Shown here piece by piece: positions 43,634 through 51,685 of a stretch of DNA of 64,000 bases. The DNA is from Streptomyces niger (GTDB taxonomy: Bacteria > Actinomycetota > Actinomycetes > Streptomycetales > Streptomycetaceae): the NCBI RefSeq assembly GCF_000718305.1, contig NZ_JOFQ01000002.1:574503-638502 (forward strand), written 5' to 3'. A program made the translations under genes and the position numbers. The notes under the pieces were generated by a model. That model worked only from the letters and a program-made list of their open reading frames with translations, had not been told where the DNA came from and made no database searches. Within the stretch, counting starts at the first letter, position 1; the number at the start of each line of letters is the position of its first letter.

Positions 43634-43666
43634 ACACGGTGGCGCCCCCACGTCCCGCCACCGTGT
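43634..43666 (+). terminator. stem-loop between MFS and oxygenase genes
   Basis: An 11-bp perfect inverted repeat (43634-43644 and 43656-43666) with an 11-nt loop lies in the gap before the oxygenase. It may attenuate rather than stop transcription, because no promoter copy is seen between it and the oxygenase gene. Confidence 0.5.
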
Positions 43667-43708
43667 CGACCAGTGACCTGACGACCCTGACCAGAGGAGA
43701 ACCAAAGA

Positions 43709-44389
43709 ATGGGTGGCCCGAAGTTCTCGCTTGGCAATGCCCGTGACGACCTGCTCCGGGGCGGTGACGACTGGGACAAGTTCAGTCAGTTCTGGGAAAA
43801 CCTGCCGCTGGACCCGTACATGGGCGACGGTGGTACGTATCGCCGCCGCAAGTACTCCGCGATTTCCTATGACGTGGCCGACGGCGGCGTTCGGGTCATC
43901 GACCAGGACGGTTTCCTCCAGAGCGAGGAGATAAACCGACTGAACGGCGGCATCACCCGTCGCTTCGAACCGGTCGACCAAGCACTGCTGGACACCGCCG
44001 TGTTCCGGCGGATGCTGGCCCATTTCGTCGCACGCATCACAGCGGACGCGCCCGACGGTGAACCCGTGGCGCCGGTCCGCCGGATCAACATCCATCAGCA
44101 CCGCATCGTCGCCACCGACCGGGAACTCGGCAATCCGACCCCGGAGGGCATCCACCGGGACGGTGTCGAGCACATCGTCATGATGCTGGTGGCGCGCAAG
44201 GACATCACCGGCGGGGTCAGCACGCTCTACGACAATGCCGAGTCGCCGGTGCTGACCCACACCCTCAGAAATCCCGGGGATTACATCTTCGTGGACGACC
44301 GCACGAGCAAGCATTCCGTCACTCCCGTGCAGGTGGCTCCGGCGGCTGCCGAGGGGCACCGTGACATGTTCTTCCTGGAATTCTGCTGA
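43709..44389 (+). CDS. Fe(II)/2-oxoglutarate-dependent oxygenase, BsmA/IDO type
   Basis: This 226-residue oxygenase resembles the 2OG-Fe dioxygenase family that includes isoleucine 4-hydroxylase and hydroxylates free amino acids. Iron ligands are the HxD in GIHRDGVEH near residue 150 and a distal His in SKHSVTPV near 199. The 2-oxoglutarate-binding Arg is in EGHRDMFFLEF near 218. The ATG at 43709 follows AGAGGAG. It closes the lysW operon region and is followed by a terminator. It probably hydroxylates an amino acid building block or the azabicyclic acid. Confidence 0.88.
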   Translation: MGGPKFSLGNARDDLLRGGDDWDKFSQFWENLPLDPYMGDGGTYRRRKYSAISYDVADGGVRVIDQDGFLQSEEINRLNGGITRRFEPVDQALLDTAVFRRMLAHFVARITADAPDGEPVAPVRRINIHQHRIVATDRELGNPTPEGIHRDGVEHIVMMLVARKDITGGVSTLYDNAESPVLTHTLRNPGDYIFVDDRTSKHSVTPVQVAPAAAEGHRDMFFLEFC

Positions 44390-44404
44390 CGGAGCCGGAA
44401 ACGG

Positions 44405-44440
44405 CCGCCGGCGGGACCCGCTCTCGGGCCCCGCCGGCGG
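44405..44440. terminator. bidirectional terminator
   Basis: A perfect 11-bp inverted repeat (44405-44415 and 44430-44440) with a 14-nt loop lies between the converging oxygenase and ATP-grasp genes, 16 bases after the oxygenase stop. Confidence 0.85.
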
Positions 44441-44478
44441 AAGGCAGCGGCCTCACGCCCCACCCTCGGAACGTCCTC

Positions 44479-45669
44479 TCATATGATCCGGTAGCTGCCG
44501 GCGGTGTTCAGGACGTGCTCCGCGCGGGCACGCAACTGGTCCACGGAATCGGCGGTGAGCGCGAAACGGAGAAAGTAGTTCTCCTGTTCCAGGTCGGTGA
44601 CCTGGTAGCCGTCGACGACCACCGCCTTGATCACGCCCGGCAGCGCGCACAGGTCCTCCTCGGTGGCGTCGATCTCGACGCGGCCGAGCTCCGTCGCCTC
44701 CACATCGACCCAGCCGATGATCTTCTGGTCGCGCACCGGACCCAGCTGCGCCGGCGTGAACTCGCCCAGCGACATGGAGACGACCGCCGCCACCGGGTCG
44801 ATCCCGCCGGCCTCCTGGATCGCTGTGGGATACATGCCGCCACCGAACCGGGGATTGATCTCCACCAGCTCCGTCCGGCCGTTCTCGTCGGCCCGGCCCT
44901 CCACGTGCAGCCAGATCTGGTCGAGGCGGAGGTCGGCACAGAACGCGCTGATCATCTCGGTCAGGACCGGCACCGCGGCACGCACGTGATCCTGCTGGGG
45001 CGGATGGATCCGCAGCCCCGCGTCGTGATGCCTGACCTCGTCGTGGTCGGGCTTCTCGACCGCCAGGACCGGATGGAAGCGGCCGTCCACGACGGGGCCG
45101 TCCACGGAGAACTCCACACCGGGCAGATACTCCTCGATGATCATCTCGGTGTCGCCGAAGCCGCGCTCGGCCAGGTGGCGCCGGTAGGCGAGGAGCTCGG
45201 CCGGGCCGTGCACCTTGCGCACCAGCCGGGAGGCCGTGGATTCCCGCGACGGCTTGACGATGGCGGGGAAGAAGTCCACCTCCACCGGGTCGTCGCTGAA
45301 GCCGATGGTGGACAGTCCCAGGGCCCGCATACGGTCGCGGACCAGCGTCTTGCTGGCCAGTACGTCGAGGCCGGGGCCGACACCCGGCAGTCCGTAGTGC
45401 GCGGCAAGGCCGCCCTGCCAGGGGAGCAACGGCTCGATCAGGTTGACGACGGCGACGGGGACGACGCCGCGCCGGTCGAGCCGGTCGATGAGCGTGGACA
45501 GGTTCTCGCTGTCCCAGTCCACCAGGACCTGGGCATCGCACTTGTCGCGGTGGCGGTTGTCGGGAAGTTCGGAGATCAATACCGAACGAAGACCGCGGGA
45601 TCTCAGCTGTTCGGCGGCCAGGGCCACAGCTCCAGCATTCCATTTGGAGAGGATGAGTACGGATTCCAC
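44479..45669 (-). CDS. ATP-grasp amino acid ligase (third of three)
   Basis: This 396-residue ATP-grasp enzyme has PAIVKPSRESTASRLVRKV near residue 135 (ATP contact) and the metal-binding signature TELVEINPRFGGGMYP near 272. The GTG at 45669 has GGAGG six bases upstream, better than the ATG 21 codons earlier. It differs from the other two ligases and probably forms a different bond. The MFS gene lies upstream on the same strand with 225 bases between. No intact conserved promoter copy points at it; a decayed copy in the gap faces away. Confidence 0.87.
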   Translation of the reverse strand: MESVLILSKWNAGAVALAAEQLRSRGLRSVLISELPDNRHRDKCDAQVLVDWDSENLSTLIDRLDRRGVVPVAVVNLIEPLLPWQGGLAAHYGLPGVGPGLDVLASKTLVRDRMRALGLSTIGFSDDPVEVDFFPAIVKPSRESTASRLVRKVHGPAELLAYRRHLAERGFGDTEMIIEEYLPGVEFSVDGPVVDGRFHPVLAVEKPDHDEVRHHDAGLRIHPPQQDHVRAAVPVLTEMISAFCADLRLDQIWLHVEGRADENGRTELVEINPRFGGGMYPTAIQEAGGIDPVAAVVSMSLGEFTPAQLGPVRDQKIIGWVDVEATELGRVEIDATEEDLCALPGVIKAVVVDGYQVTDLEQENYFLRFALTADSVDQLRARAEHVLNTAGSYRII

Positions 45670-45751
45670 GCCGCAACCTCCAGGGAAACTCGGGGCTGAC
45701 AACAGAAATTGGACCAGCCTTGAGAGTGGCACGGGCGGAGGTTGCGTCGAG

Positions 45752-45849
45752 GTAATCGAAATGCTTAGCCGTGGAAGAAGGGGACAGCGAGATGTGTCTT
45801 CGTGAATGCAATTCTCGCGTACCCCGGGGTGTCGGCGCGTCCGTGCCGT
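45752..45849 (+). promoter_or_regulatory. decayed tripartite promoter, copy h (points into antisense DNA)
   Basis: The palindromic box is intact (GTAATCGAAATGCTTAGCC, 45752-45770), and GGTGTCGGCG from the spacer of copy c recurs. The middle element and the -10 (TCCGTGCCGT, near 45842-45851) are damaged, and the gap is one or two bases short. Downstream on this strand there is only the antisense of the MFS gene. It looks like a relic left by rearrangement, though the palindrome might still bind a regulator for the ligase on the other side. Confidence 0.5.
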
Positions 45850-45894
45850 TCTGCCGTTTCGCCACCGGAGCCGAATTCGGCGGAATCGCCGAGG

Positions 45895-47199
45895 TCAGCT
45901 CTCCACCGGGGCGTCCGCCATGCTCGGGACGCCGGCGGCCGCGGTGCCGGTCGTCACGGGCGTCAGCGGAGAATTCCTCGTGCCCGCCGTCCGGACGTCG
46001 GAGAACAGGACCCCCAGGAACGCCAGGGCGCCGACCGCGGCCGACATCCACAAGGCACGGTGCAGGCCGAAAGCGGAGGCCAGCGCACCGGAGCACAGCG
46101 ACCCGACGGGCAGCGTCCCCCACATGACGAACCGGATCGTGGCGGTCATGCGGCCCATGAGCGGTCTTGGGGTGATGCTCTGACGCAGGCTGACCTGGTT
46201 CACGTTGAACAGCACCACGCCGAACGACTGCAGGAACAGACCGCAGGTGATGACCACTTCGGTGGCCGATGCGGGCGCGGCGGGGGAGCAGAGAGGACCG
46301 ACGCCGTTGAGGAGCGCACCCAGCACGATGCTCGGCCCGGTCCCCAGGCGCTGTGACAACCCGCGGGCCACGAAGGCACCCAGGACGACGCCCAGCGCGC
46401 CGATCGCCATCAGGGTGCCGAGCTTGGCGGCGGAGAAGCCCAGTTCACGCACCGCATAGGTGGTGAAGATGGCGGCGACCATGCCGTAGGAGAAGTTGAG
46501 GAGCGCTCCCACGCCGGCCACCGGGGCCAGCAGGCGGTGGCGACGCACGAAGGCCAGTCCCTCGCCGATCTCCTTCCGCAGGACCGACCAGCTCGCCCGG
46601 GGACCGCCCCTCGCCACCGGCTTCTCCCGGTCGCGCGGGATGCGCGACACCATGAACGCGGAGAACAGGAAGGACAGCGCGTCGGCGCACAGCGCGACCG
46701 GGGCCTTCAGCACCGAGATCAGCCAGCCGCCCGCGCTCGGGCCGATCAACTGCGAGGCGGACCGCGCCAGCTCCAGCTGGGCGTTGCCGTCCGTCAGTTG
46801 GTCGGGCTCGACGACGTCCGGCAGGTACGACTGGTAGGCCACGTCGAAGAACACGGTCGCGACGCCCTGGCCGAACGCGACCACGTAGAGCTGGCCGAGC
46901 GTGAGCAGGTCCAGCGCGTAGGCCAGCGGGACGGTGAGCAGCAGCACCGCACGCATGAGGTCGCTGATGATCAGGATGGGTCTTCGGGGCAGGCGGTCGA
47001 CCCAGACCCCGGCCGGCAGACCGATCAGCAGAAAGGGCACGACCTGCGCGGCGGTGAGCACGCTGACCTCGAACGCGCTGGCGTGCAGGACCTGGAGCGC
47101 GGCGAGCGGCAGCGCCAGGATGCCTATCTGGCTGCCTATCTGACTGACGCCCTGCGCGGCCCGCAGCCGCCGGAAGTCGAGATTCTGGGTGACCCTCAT
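45895..47199 (-). CDS. MFS exporter (second of two)
   Basis: This 434-residue major facilitator protein is of the DHA3/macrolide-efflux-like type. The loop 2-3 motif is GVWVDRLPRRPILI near residue 62, and about twelve membrane segments follow. The ATG at 47199 starts MRVTQNLDFRRLRAAQGVSQIG, a common opening for this group; the longer upstream frame looks non-coding. Its 3-prime end faces the ligase gene on the same strand. The 400-base gap upstream carries promoter copy f for lysY on the other strand and no copy for this gene. Likely role: resistance or product export. Confidence 0.9.
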   Translation of the reverse strand: MRVTQNLDFRRLRAAQGVSQIGSQIGILALPLAALQVLHASAFEVSVLTAAQVVPFLLIGLPAGVWVDRLPRRPILIISDLMRAVLLLTVPLAYALDLLTLGQLYVVAFGQGVATVFFDVAYQSYLPDVVEPDQLTDGNAQLELARSASQLIGPSAGGWLISVLKAPVALCADALSFLFSAFMVSRIPRDREKPVARGGPRASWSVLRKEIGEGLAFVRRHRLLAPVAGVGALLNFSYGMVAAIFTTYAVRELGFSAAKLGTLMAIGALGVVLGAFVARGLSQRLGTGPSIVLGALLNGVGPLCSPAAPASATEVVITCGLFLQSFGVVLFNVNQVSLRQSITPRPLMGRMTATIRFVMWGTLPVGSLCSGALASAFGLHRALWMSAAVGALAFLGVLFSDVRTAGTRNSPLTPVTTGTAAAGVPSMADAPVES

Positions 47200-47421
47200 C
47201 TGGTCCGTCTCTCTAGGTGACTTGGTGGCCGCTGACGCCATCAATCTGCCACACCTGCCGGCGTCGCGGAGTGCGGGTGCTTCGGTCGCCCTGGATGCCC
47301 GGTCGCCACGCGTTCGGTCTCCTGGCGCACGCCTCGACGGAGCGGGTTTTTCCCGATCGGTGACGGCACATTTCCGGGCACCGGTCGAATTCAAGGCTGG
47401 CGCAGGTGAGGTCCACATCGA

Positions 47422-47521
47422 GTAATCGAAGTACTTAGTCGCGCCACCGGAATATAAGCCCGGTGTCTCCCTCGGCATGTGTTTGTCGCGGACGCGAATG
47501 AGGCCGGCGGGTTCGTAGTTT
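47422..47521 (+). promoter_or_regulatory. conserved tripartite promoter, copy f (drives lysY-cysCDN)
   Basis: Plus-strand reading: box GTAATCGAAGTACTTAGTC at 47422-47440, GTCGCGGACGC at 47485-47495, and TCGTAGTTT with -10 TAGTTT at 47516-47521. The gap is 75 nt. Predicted transcription starts about 72 nt before lysY. The rest of the 47200-47600 gap holds no gene. Confidence 0.82.
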
Positions 47522-47600
47522 TCTTCCGCATGGGTGGTTGTTCCGGACTGGAGGGAGTCGTGGTGGTGGGCCGGAGGAGTTCGGTACGGGGGGTGTGCTC

Positions 47601-48632
47601 GTGATACGGGTGGCGTTGGCCGGTGCGGCCGGTTATATCGGCGGGGAGTTGCTGCGACTGCTGCTGGGACATCCCGAGGTCGAGGTGGTGGCCGCGGTCT
47701 CGTCCCGTTTCCCGGGGAAACGGGTCGACGGTGTGCATCCGAATCTGCGGTCCGCCACCGATCTGACCTTCTGCTCGGCCGAGGAGGTCGGGGAGTGCGA
47801 CGCGGTGTTCCTGGCGCTGCCGCACCGGGTGGCGATGACCCAGATCGACCACTGGGCCCAGCGGTCCAAGCTCGTCATCGACCTGACCGGGGACTTCCGG
47901 CTCGATGACACCGACGTCTTCGAGCGCTACTACGGCGAGGAGCACCAGGCCCCGCACCTGCTGGACGCTTTCGTGCCCGGCCTTCCCGAACTGCACCGCG
48001 AGAGCCTGCGTACCGCGGACCTGATCAGTGTGCCCGGCTGCATGGCCACGGCCGGCGTCCTCGCCCTGTACCCCCTGGTGGCCCGTGGCCTGATCGATCT
48101 GGAGCAAGGGGCTCAGTTCGACGCCCGCACCGGTTCCAGTGGCTCGGGCGCCACGGCCGGCCCGGCCAATCTGCACGCCGAACGCAGCGGAGCCATGCGC
48201 GTGTTCGCGCCGACCGGGCACCGCCACGAAGCCGAGATCTCCCGGCATCTGGGCCTGTCGGCCGCGATGACCGCCACCGGCGTCGAAGCGGTCCGCGGCG
48301 TCCAGACCATCTGCCACGCCACGCTGCGCCCCGGCGTGGACATGCCGACCGTACGCCGGGCCTTCCGCGAGCAGTACACCGCGGAACCGTTCGTCCGCAT
48401 CGTCGCGCACCAACGCGGCATCTTCCGCTACCCCGACCCGAAGATCCTCCTGGGCTCCAACTACTGCGACGTCGGCTACGCGGTCGACGAGGACAACGGC
48501 CGCCTGACCACGATCGCCGCCCTGGACAACCTCGTCAAAGGCGGCGCCGGCAACGCCCTCCAGTGCCTCAACATCCGCATGGGCCGACCCGAGGCCCTCG
48601 GCCTGGCCTTCCCCGGGCTCCATCCCCTGTAG
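47601..48632 (+). CDS. lysY: LysY-like reductase of the LysW-bound acyl phosphate
   Basis: This 343-residue protein is of the N-acetyl-gamma-glutamyl-phosphate reductase (ArgC/LysY) family. The NADPH motif AGAAGYIGGELLRLL is at about residues 7-21, and the catalytic Cys is in SVPGCMATAG near residue 149. LysY reduces the LysW-gamma-glutamyl phosphate to a semialdehyde, the substrate for transketolase extension. GTG 47601 is chosen from several nearby starts because it follows a G-rich ribosome site at 47588-47593. A lysZ relic follows its stop by 20 bases, then cysC, cysD and cysN on the same transcript. Confidence 0.92.
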   Translation: MIRVALAGAAGYIGGELLRLLLGHPEVEVVAAVSSRFPGKRVDGVHPNLRSATDLTFCSAEEVGECDAVFLALPHRVAMTQIDHWAQRSKLVIDLTGDFRLDDTDVFERYYGEEHQAPHLLDAFVPGLPELHRESLRTADLISVPGCMATAGVLALYPLVARGLIDLEQGAQFDARTGSSGSGATAGPANLHAERSGAMRVFAPTGHRHEAEISRHLGLSAAMTATGVEAVRGVQTICHATLRPGVDMPTVRRAFREQYTAEPFVRIVAHQRGIFRYPDPKILLGSNYCDVGYAVDEDNGRLTTIAALDNLVKGGAGNALQCLNIRMGRPEALGLAFPGLHPL

Positions 48633-48652
48633 ACCGGCCGACTGGAGAGATC

Positions 48653-48835
48653 GTGACCACCCATCCGCCGACCGTCGTCACCTGCGGCCGCAATCCGGCC
48701 GCTGACGCCGCGGGCATCCGCCTCGACGTACCCGAACCCGTCAGCCGAGCACGCGCGGGGGCCGGCAGCACGGTGCACCACTCCTGCGCCGGGGCACCGG
48801 TCCACAGCTCACGTGAAAGGGAGATCCACACATGA
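48653..48835 (+). pseudogene. lysZ: collapsed lysZ relic
   Basis: This 60-codon frame begins VTTHPPTVVTCGRNPAADAAG, closely matching the first 20 residues of the intact LysZ (VTTGPLTVIKCGGNPSVDAA). It then jumps after about 25 residues straight to VPEPVSRARAGAGSTV, matching the intact protein's VPEPVSHALAGSGTAV near its C-terminus. Roughly 220-230 codons are missing between the two, and the fused frame runs on to a stop that overlaps the cysC start. The bases before it (ACTGGAGA..CGTGACC) also resemble those before lysZ. It is therefore a deletion relic of a former lysY-lysZ arrangement. Confidence 0.9.
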
Positions 48836-49395
48836 CCGAGCCGAACGAGGAACCAGCCGTGTGGCAGGGCGGCACGGTCTGGCTGACCGGGCTGCCGAGC
48901 GCGGGCAAGTCCACCATCGCGGTGCGCCTCGCCGAGCGACTGCGGGCCGAGGGACACCGGGTCCAGGTGCTCGACGGCGACGAGGTCCGGGCGGCCCTCT
49001 CCGCCGAACTGGGCTTCTCGAAGGAGGACCGGGACACCAACGTGCGGCGGATCGGTTACGTGGCCGGGCTGCTCGCCGAGCACGGCGTCACCGTGCTGGT
49101 GCCGGTCATCGCCCCGTACGCGGTGTCCCGCGCGGCAGTGCGGGAACTGCATGCGGCGCGGTCCCTGCCCTACATCGAGGTGCACGTGGCGACCCCGGTG
49201 GAGGTCTGCGCCGACCGGGACGTGAAGAGCCTCTACGCCAAGCAGGCGGCCGGCGAGCTCACCGGCCTCACCGGCGCTGACGACCCCTACGAGGCGCCGA
49301 TCGATCCCGACCTGCGGATCCCCACGCAGGAGCAGACCGTCGGCGAGTCGGTCCAGCAGGTACGTGCGCTGCTCACCGAGCGAGGTCTGTCATGA
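48832..49395 (+). CDS. cysC: adenylylsulfate (APS) kinase
   Basis: This 187-residue kinase phosphorylates APS to PAPS. The P-loop is GLPSAGKST near residues 20-28, with LDGDEVRAALS near 47 and the lid VIAPYAVSRAAVRE near 91. ATG 48832 follows AAGGGAG and overlaps the end of the lysZ relic. cysD and cysN follow with stop/start overlap or two-base spacing. In this region PAPS is needed by the sulfotransferase at 9.9 kb. Confidence 0.94.
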   Translation: MTEPNEEPAVWQGGTVWLTGLPSAGKSTIAVRLAERLRAEGHRVQVLDGDEVRAALSAELGFSKEDRDTNVRRIGYVAGLLAEHGVTVLVPVIAPYAVSRAAVRELHAARSLPYIEVHVATPVEVCADRDVKSLYAKQAAGELTGLTGADDPYEAPIDPDLRIPTQEQTVGESVQQVRALLTERGLS

Positions 49396-50357
49396 TCGCT
49401 GCCACTCGTACCGCGGTCGCCGCTCCGGACGGAGGCACCGACCCGCGGCGCTCCCCGGCGGTGTCCCCGCTGACGCACCTCGACATGCTGGAAGCCGAGG
49501 CGGCGCACATCTTCCGCGAGGTGGCGGGCGAGTTCGACCGGTCGGCGCTGCTGTTCTCCGGCGGCAAGGACTCGATCGTCATGCTGCACGTCGCGCTCAA
49601 GGCGTTCGCCCCGGCACCGCTGCCGTTCTCGCTGCTGCACGTGGACACCGGCCACAACTTCCCCGAGGTGCTCGCCTACCGGGACCGGATCGTCGAGAAG
49701 CACGGCCTCCGTCTCGACGTGGCCTCCGTGCAGGCCTACATCGACAACGGCACGCTCCGCGAGCGGCCGGACGGCACCCGCAATCCGCTCCAGACCCTGC
49801 CCCTGCTGGACGCGGTCCGGGACGGCCGCTTCGGCGCGGTGTTCGGCGGCGGCAGGCGCGACGAGGAGAAGGCGCGCGCCAAGGAGCGGGTCTTCAGCCT
49901 GCGGGACGAGTTCGGCGCCTGGGACCCGCGCCGGCAGCGGCCCGAGCTGTGGCAGCTCTACAACGGCCACCACCAGCCGGGCGAACACGTTCGCGTCTTC
50001 CCCCTGTCCAACTGGACCGAGCTGGACGTCTGGCAGTACATCGAGCAGGAGGGCATCGAACTGCCCGAGGTCTACTACGCGCACCGGCGGAAGGTGTTCC
50101 AGCGGGACGGCATGTGGCTGGCGCCCGGCGAGTGGGGCGGTCCCCGGGACGGGGAGACCGTGTGCGAGCGCCAGGTCCGGTACCGCACGGTCGGCGACAT
50201 GTCCTGCACCGGCGCGGTCGACTCGTCGGCCTCGACGGTGGCCGCCGTGATCGCGGAGATCTCGGCGAGCCGCGTGACCGAGCGCGGCGCGAGCAGGGCC
50301 GACGACCGGCTGTCCGAGGCCGCCATGGAGGACCGCAAGCGAGAAGGGTACTTCTAG
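49392..50357 (+). CDS. cysD: sulfate adenylyltransferase subunit 2
   Basis: This 321-residue PP-loop ATP pyrophosphatase is the catalytic subunit of ATP sulfurylase. The PP-loop is LLFSGGKDS near residues 54-62, with VDTGHNFPEVL near 82 and the C-terminal EDRKREGYF common to the family. It overlaps cysC by ATGA and is followed after two bases by cysN. With CysN it makes APS from sulfate and ATP, driven by GTP hydrolysis. Confidence 0.95.
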   Translation: MIAATRTAVAAPDGGTDPRRSPAVSPLTHLDMLEAEAAHIFREVAGEFDRSALLFSGGKDSIVMLHVALKAFAPAPLPFSLLHVDTGHNFPEVLAYRDRIVEKHGLRLDVASVQAYIDNGTLRERPDGTRNPLQTLPLLDAVRDGRFGAVFGGGRRDEEKARAKERVFSLRDEFGAWDPRRQRPELWQLYNGHHQPGEHVRVFPLSNWTELDVWQYIEQEGIELPEVYYAHRRKVFQRDGMWLAPGEWGGPRDGETVCERQVRYRTVGDMSCTGAVDSSASTVAAVIAEISASRVTERGASRADDRLSEAAMEDRKREGYF

Positions 50358-50359
50358 AC

Positions 50360-51673
50360 ATGACAACGGGCGTCGCGGAAACGGTAGACCGGACCGAGTC
50401 CTCCGGCCGGCTCTCGGGCGGCCTGCTGCGGCTGGCCACCTGCGGATCGGTCGACGACGGCAAGTCCACCCTGGTCGGACGGCTGCTGTACGACACCAAG
50501 TCCGTCCTCGCCGACCAGGCGGCGGCCATCGAGGAGGTGTCGCGCAGGCGCGGGCAGGACGGCCCCGACCTGGCGCTGCTCACCGACGGCCTGCGGGCGG
50601 AGCGGGAGCAGGGCATCACCATCGACGTGGCCTACCGCTATTTCGCCACGCCCCGGCGGCGGTTCATCCTGGCGGACACACCGGGGCACGTGCAGTACAC
50701 GCGCAACATGGTGACCGGCGCCTCCACGGCGGACCTCGCGGTGATCCTGGTGGACGCGCGCAAGGGCGTGGTCGCACAGACCATGCGGCACTGCGCGATC
50801 GCGGCGCTGCTGCGGGTGCCGCACGTCGTGCTGGCGGTCAACAAGATGGACGCCGTCGACTACCGGGAGTCCGTCTTCACCGCGATCGTCGCCGAGTTCA
50901 CCGAGCGGGCCGGCGAGTTGGGTGTCGCCGACGTCACCGCCATTCCGATGTCGGCGCTGGCCGGCGACAACGTGGTCGAGCCGTCGGGCAGGATGGACTG
51001 GTACGGCGGTGACACGCTGCTGTCCCACCTGGAGAACGTGCCGCTCGGGGACGACCCGACCGGGAAGGCGCTGCGGTTGCCGGTGCAGTACGTGATCCGG
51101 CAGCCGTCGAGCGACCGGCAGACGGTGGAGCGCTGGCTGGCCGGGCAACTCGCCTCCGGCGTGCTCAAGGTCGGCGACCCCGTGGTGGTGCAACCGGCCG
51201 GTGCGACCAGTACGGTCGTCGGCCTCAGCGTGCTCGGCAGGGAGACCGACACCGTGTGGGCGCCGCAATCGGTCGCCGTCCGGCTCGCCGATGACATCGA
51301 CATCTCCAGGGGCGACACCCTGACCGCCGACCTCGCCCCGCCGGCGCAGCGGCGCATCACCGCGACCGTGTGCCACCTCGACGACCGCCCGCTGCGCCCG
51401 CGCCAGCGCGTCCTGCTCAAGCACACCACCAGGACGATCCCCGCGGTGGTGGAACACATCGACTACCGCGTCGACGTCACCGATGCGCGCCGCCTGCCGT
51501 GCGACGACGGGCTGTCCGCCAACGACATCGGCGGGGTGCGGATCCGCACGGCCGAGCCGCTCGTCGTCGACGACTACGCCGAGAACCGACGGACCGGCTC
51601 GTTCCTGCTCATCGACCCGCAGGACGGGTCGACGCTCACCGCGGGAATGGCGGACGCATGGGCGGGGGACTGA
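50360..51673 (+). CDS. cysN: sulfate adenylyltransferase subunit 1 (GTPase)
   Basis: This 437-residue EF-Tu-like GTPase has G1 CGSVDDGKST near residue 29, G3 DTPGH near 108, and G4 NKMD near 163, followed by two beta-barrel domains. It is the regulatory subunit of ATP sulfurylase and lacks a fused APS kinase domain, consistent with the separate cysC. No PAPS or APS reductase gene (cysH) adjoins, which is unusual for a sulfate-assimilation operon and supports dedicated PAPS supply. It is the last biosynthetic gene; the secretion locus converges on it 12 bases later. Confidence 0.95.
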   Translation: MTTGVAETVDRTESSGRLSGGLLRLATCGSVDDGKSTLVGRLLYDTKSVLADQAAAIEEVSRRRGQDGPDLALLTDGLRAEREQGITIDVAYRYFATPRRRFILADTPGHVQYTRNMVTGASTADLAVILVDARKGVVAQTMRHCAIAALLRVPHVVLAVNKMDAVDYRESVFTAIVAEFTERAGELGVADVTAIPMSALAGDNVVEPSGRMDWYGGDTLLSHLENVPLGDDPTGKALRLPVQYVIRQPSSDRQTVERWLAGQLASGVLKVGDPVVVQPAGATSTVVGLSVLGRETDTVWAPQSVAVRLADDIDISRGDTLTADLAPPAQRRITATVCHLDDRPLRPRQRVLLKHTTRTIPAVVEHIDYRVDVTDARRLPCDDGLSANDIGGVRIRTAEPLVVDDYAENRRTGSFLLIDPQDGSTLTAGMADAWAGD

Positions 51674-51685
51674 GCGGGGGGTGCC

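Noticed and set aside
47200..47478. N-terminal extension of the second MFS protein
   Set aside because: The extra residues are Arg/Ser/Pro-rich without hydrophobic character, and the ATG at 47199 starts a typical family N-terminus.
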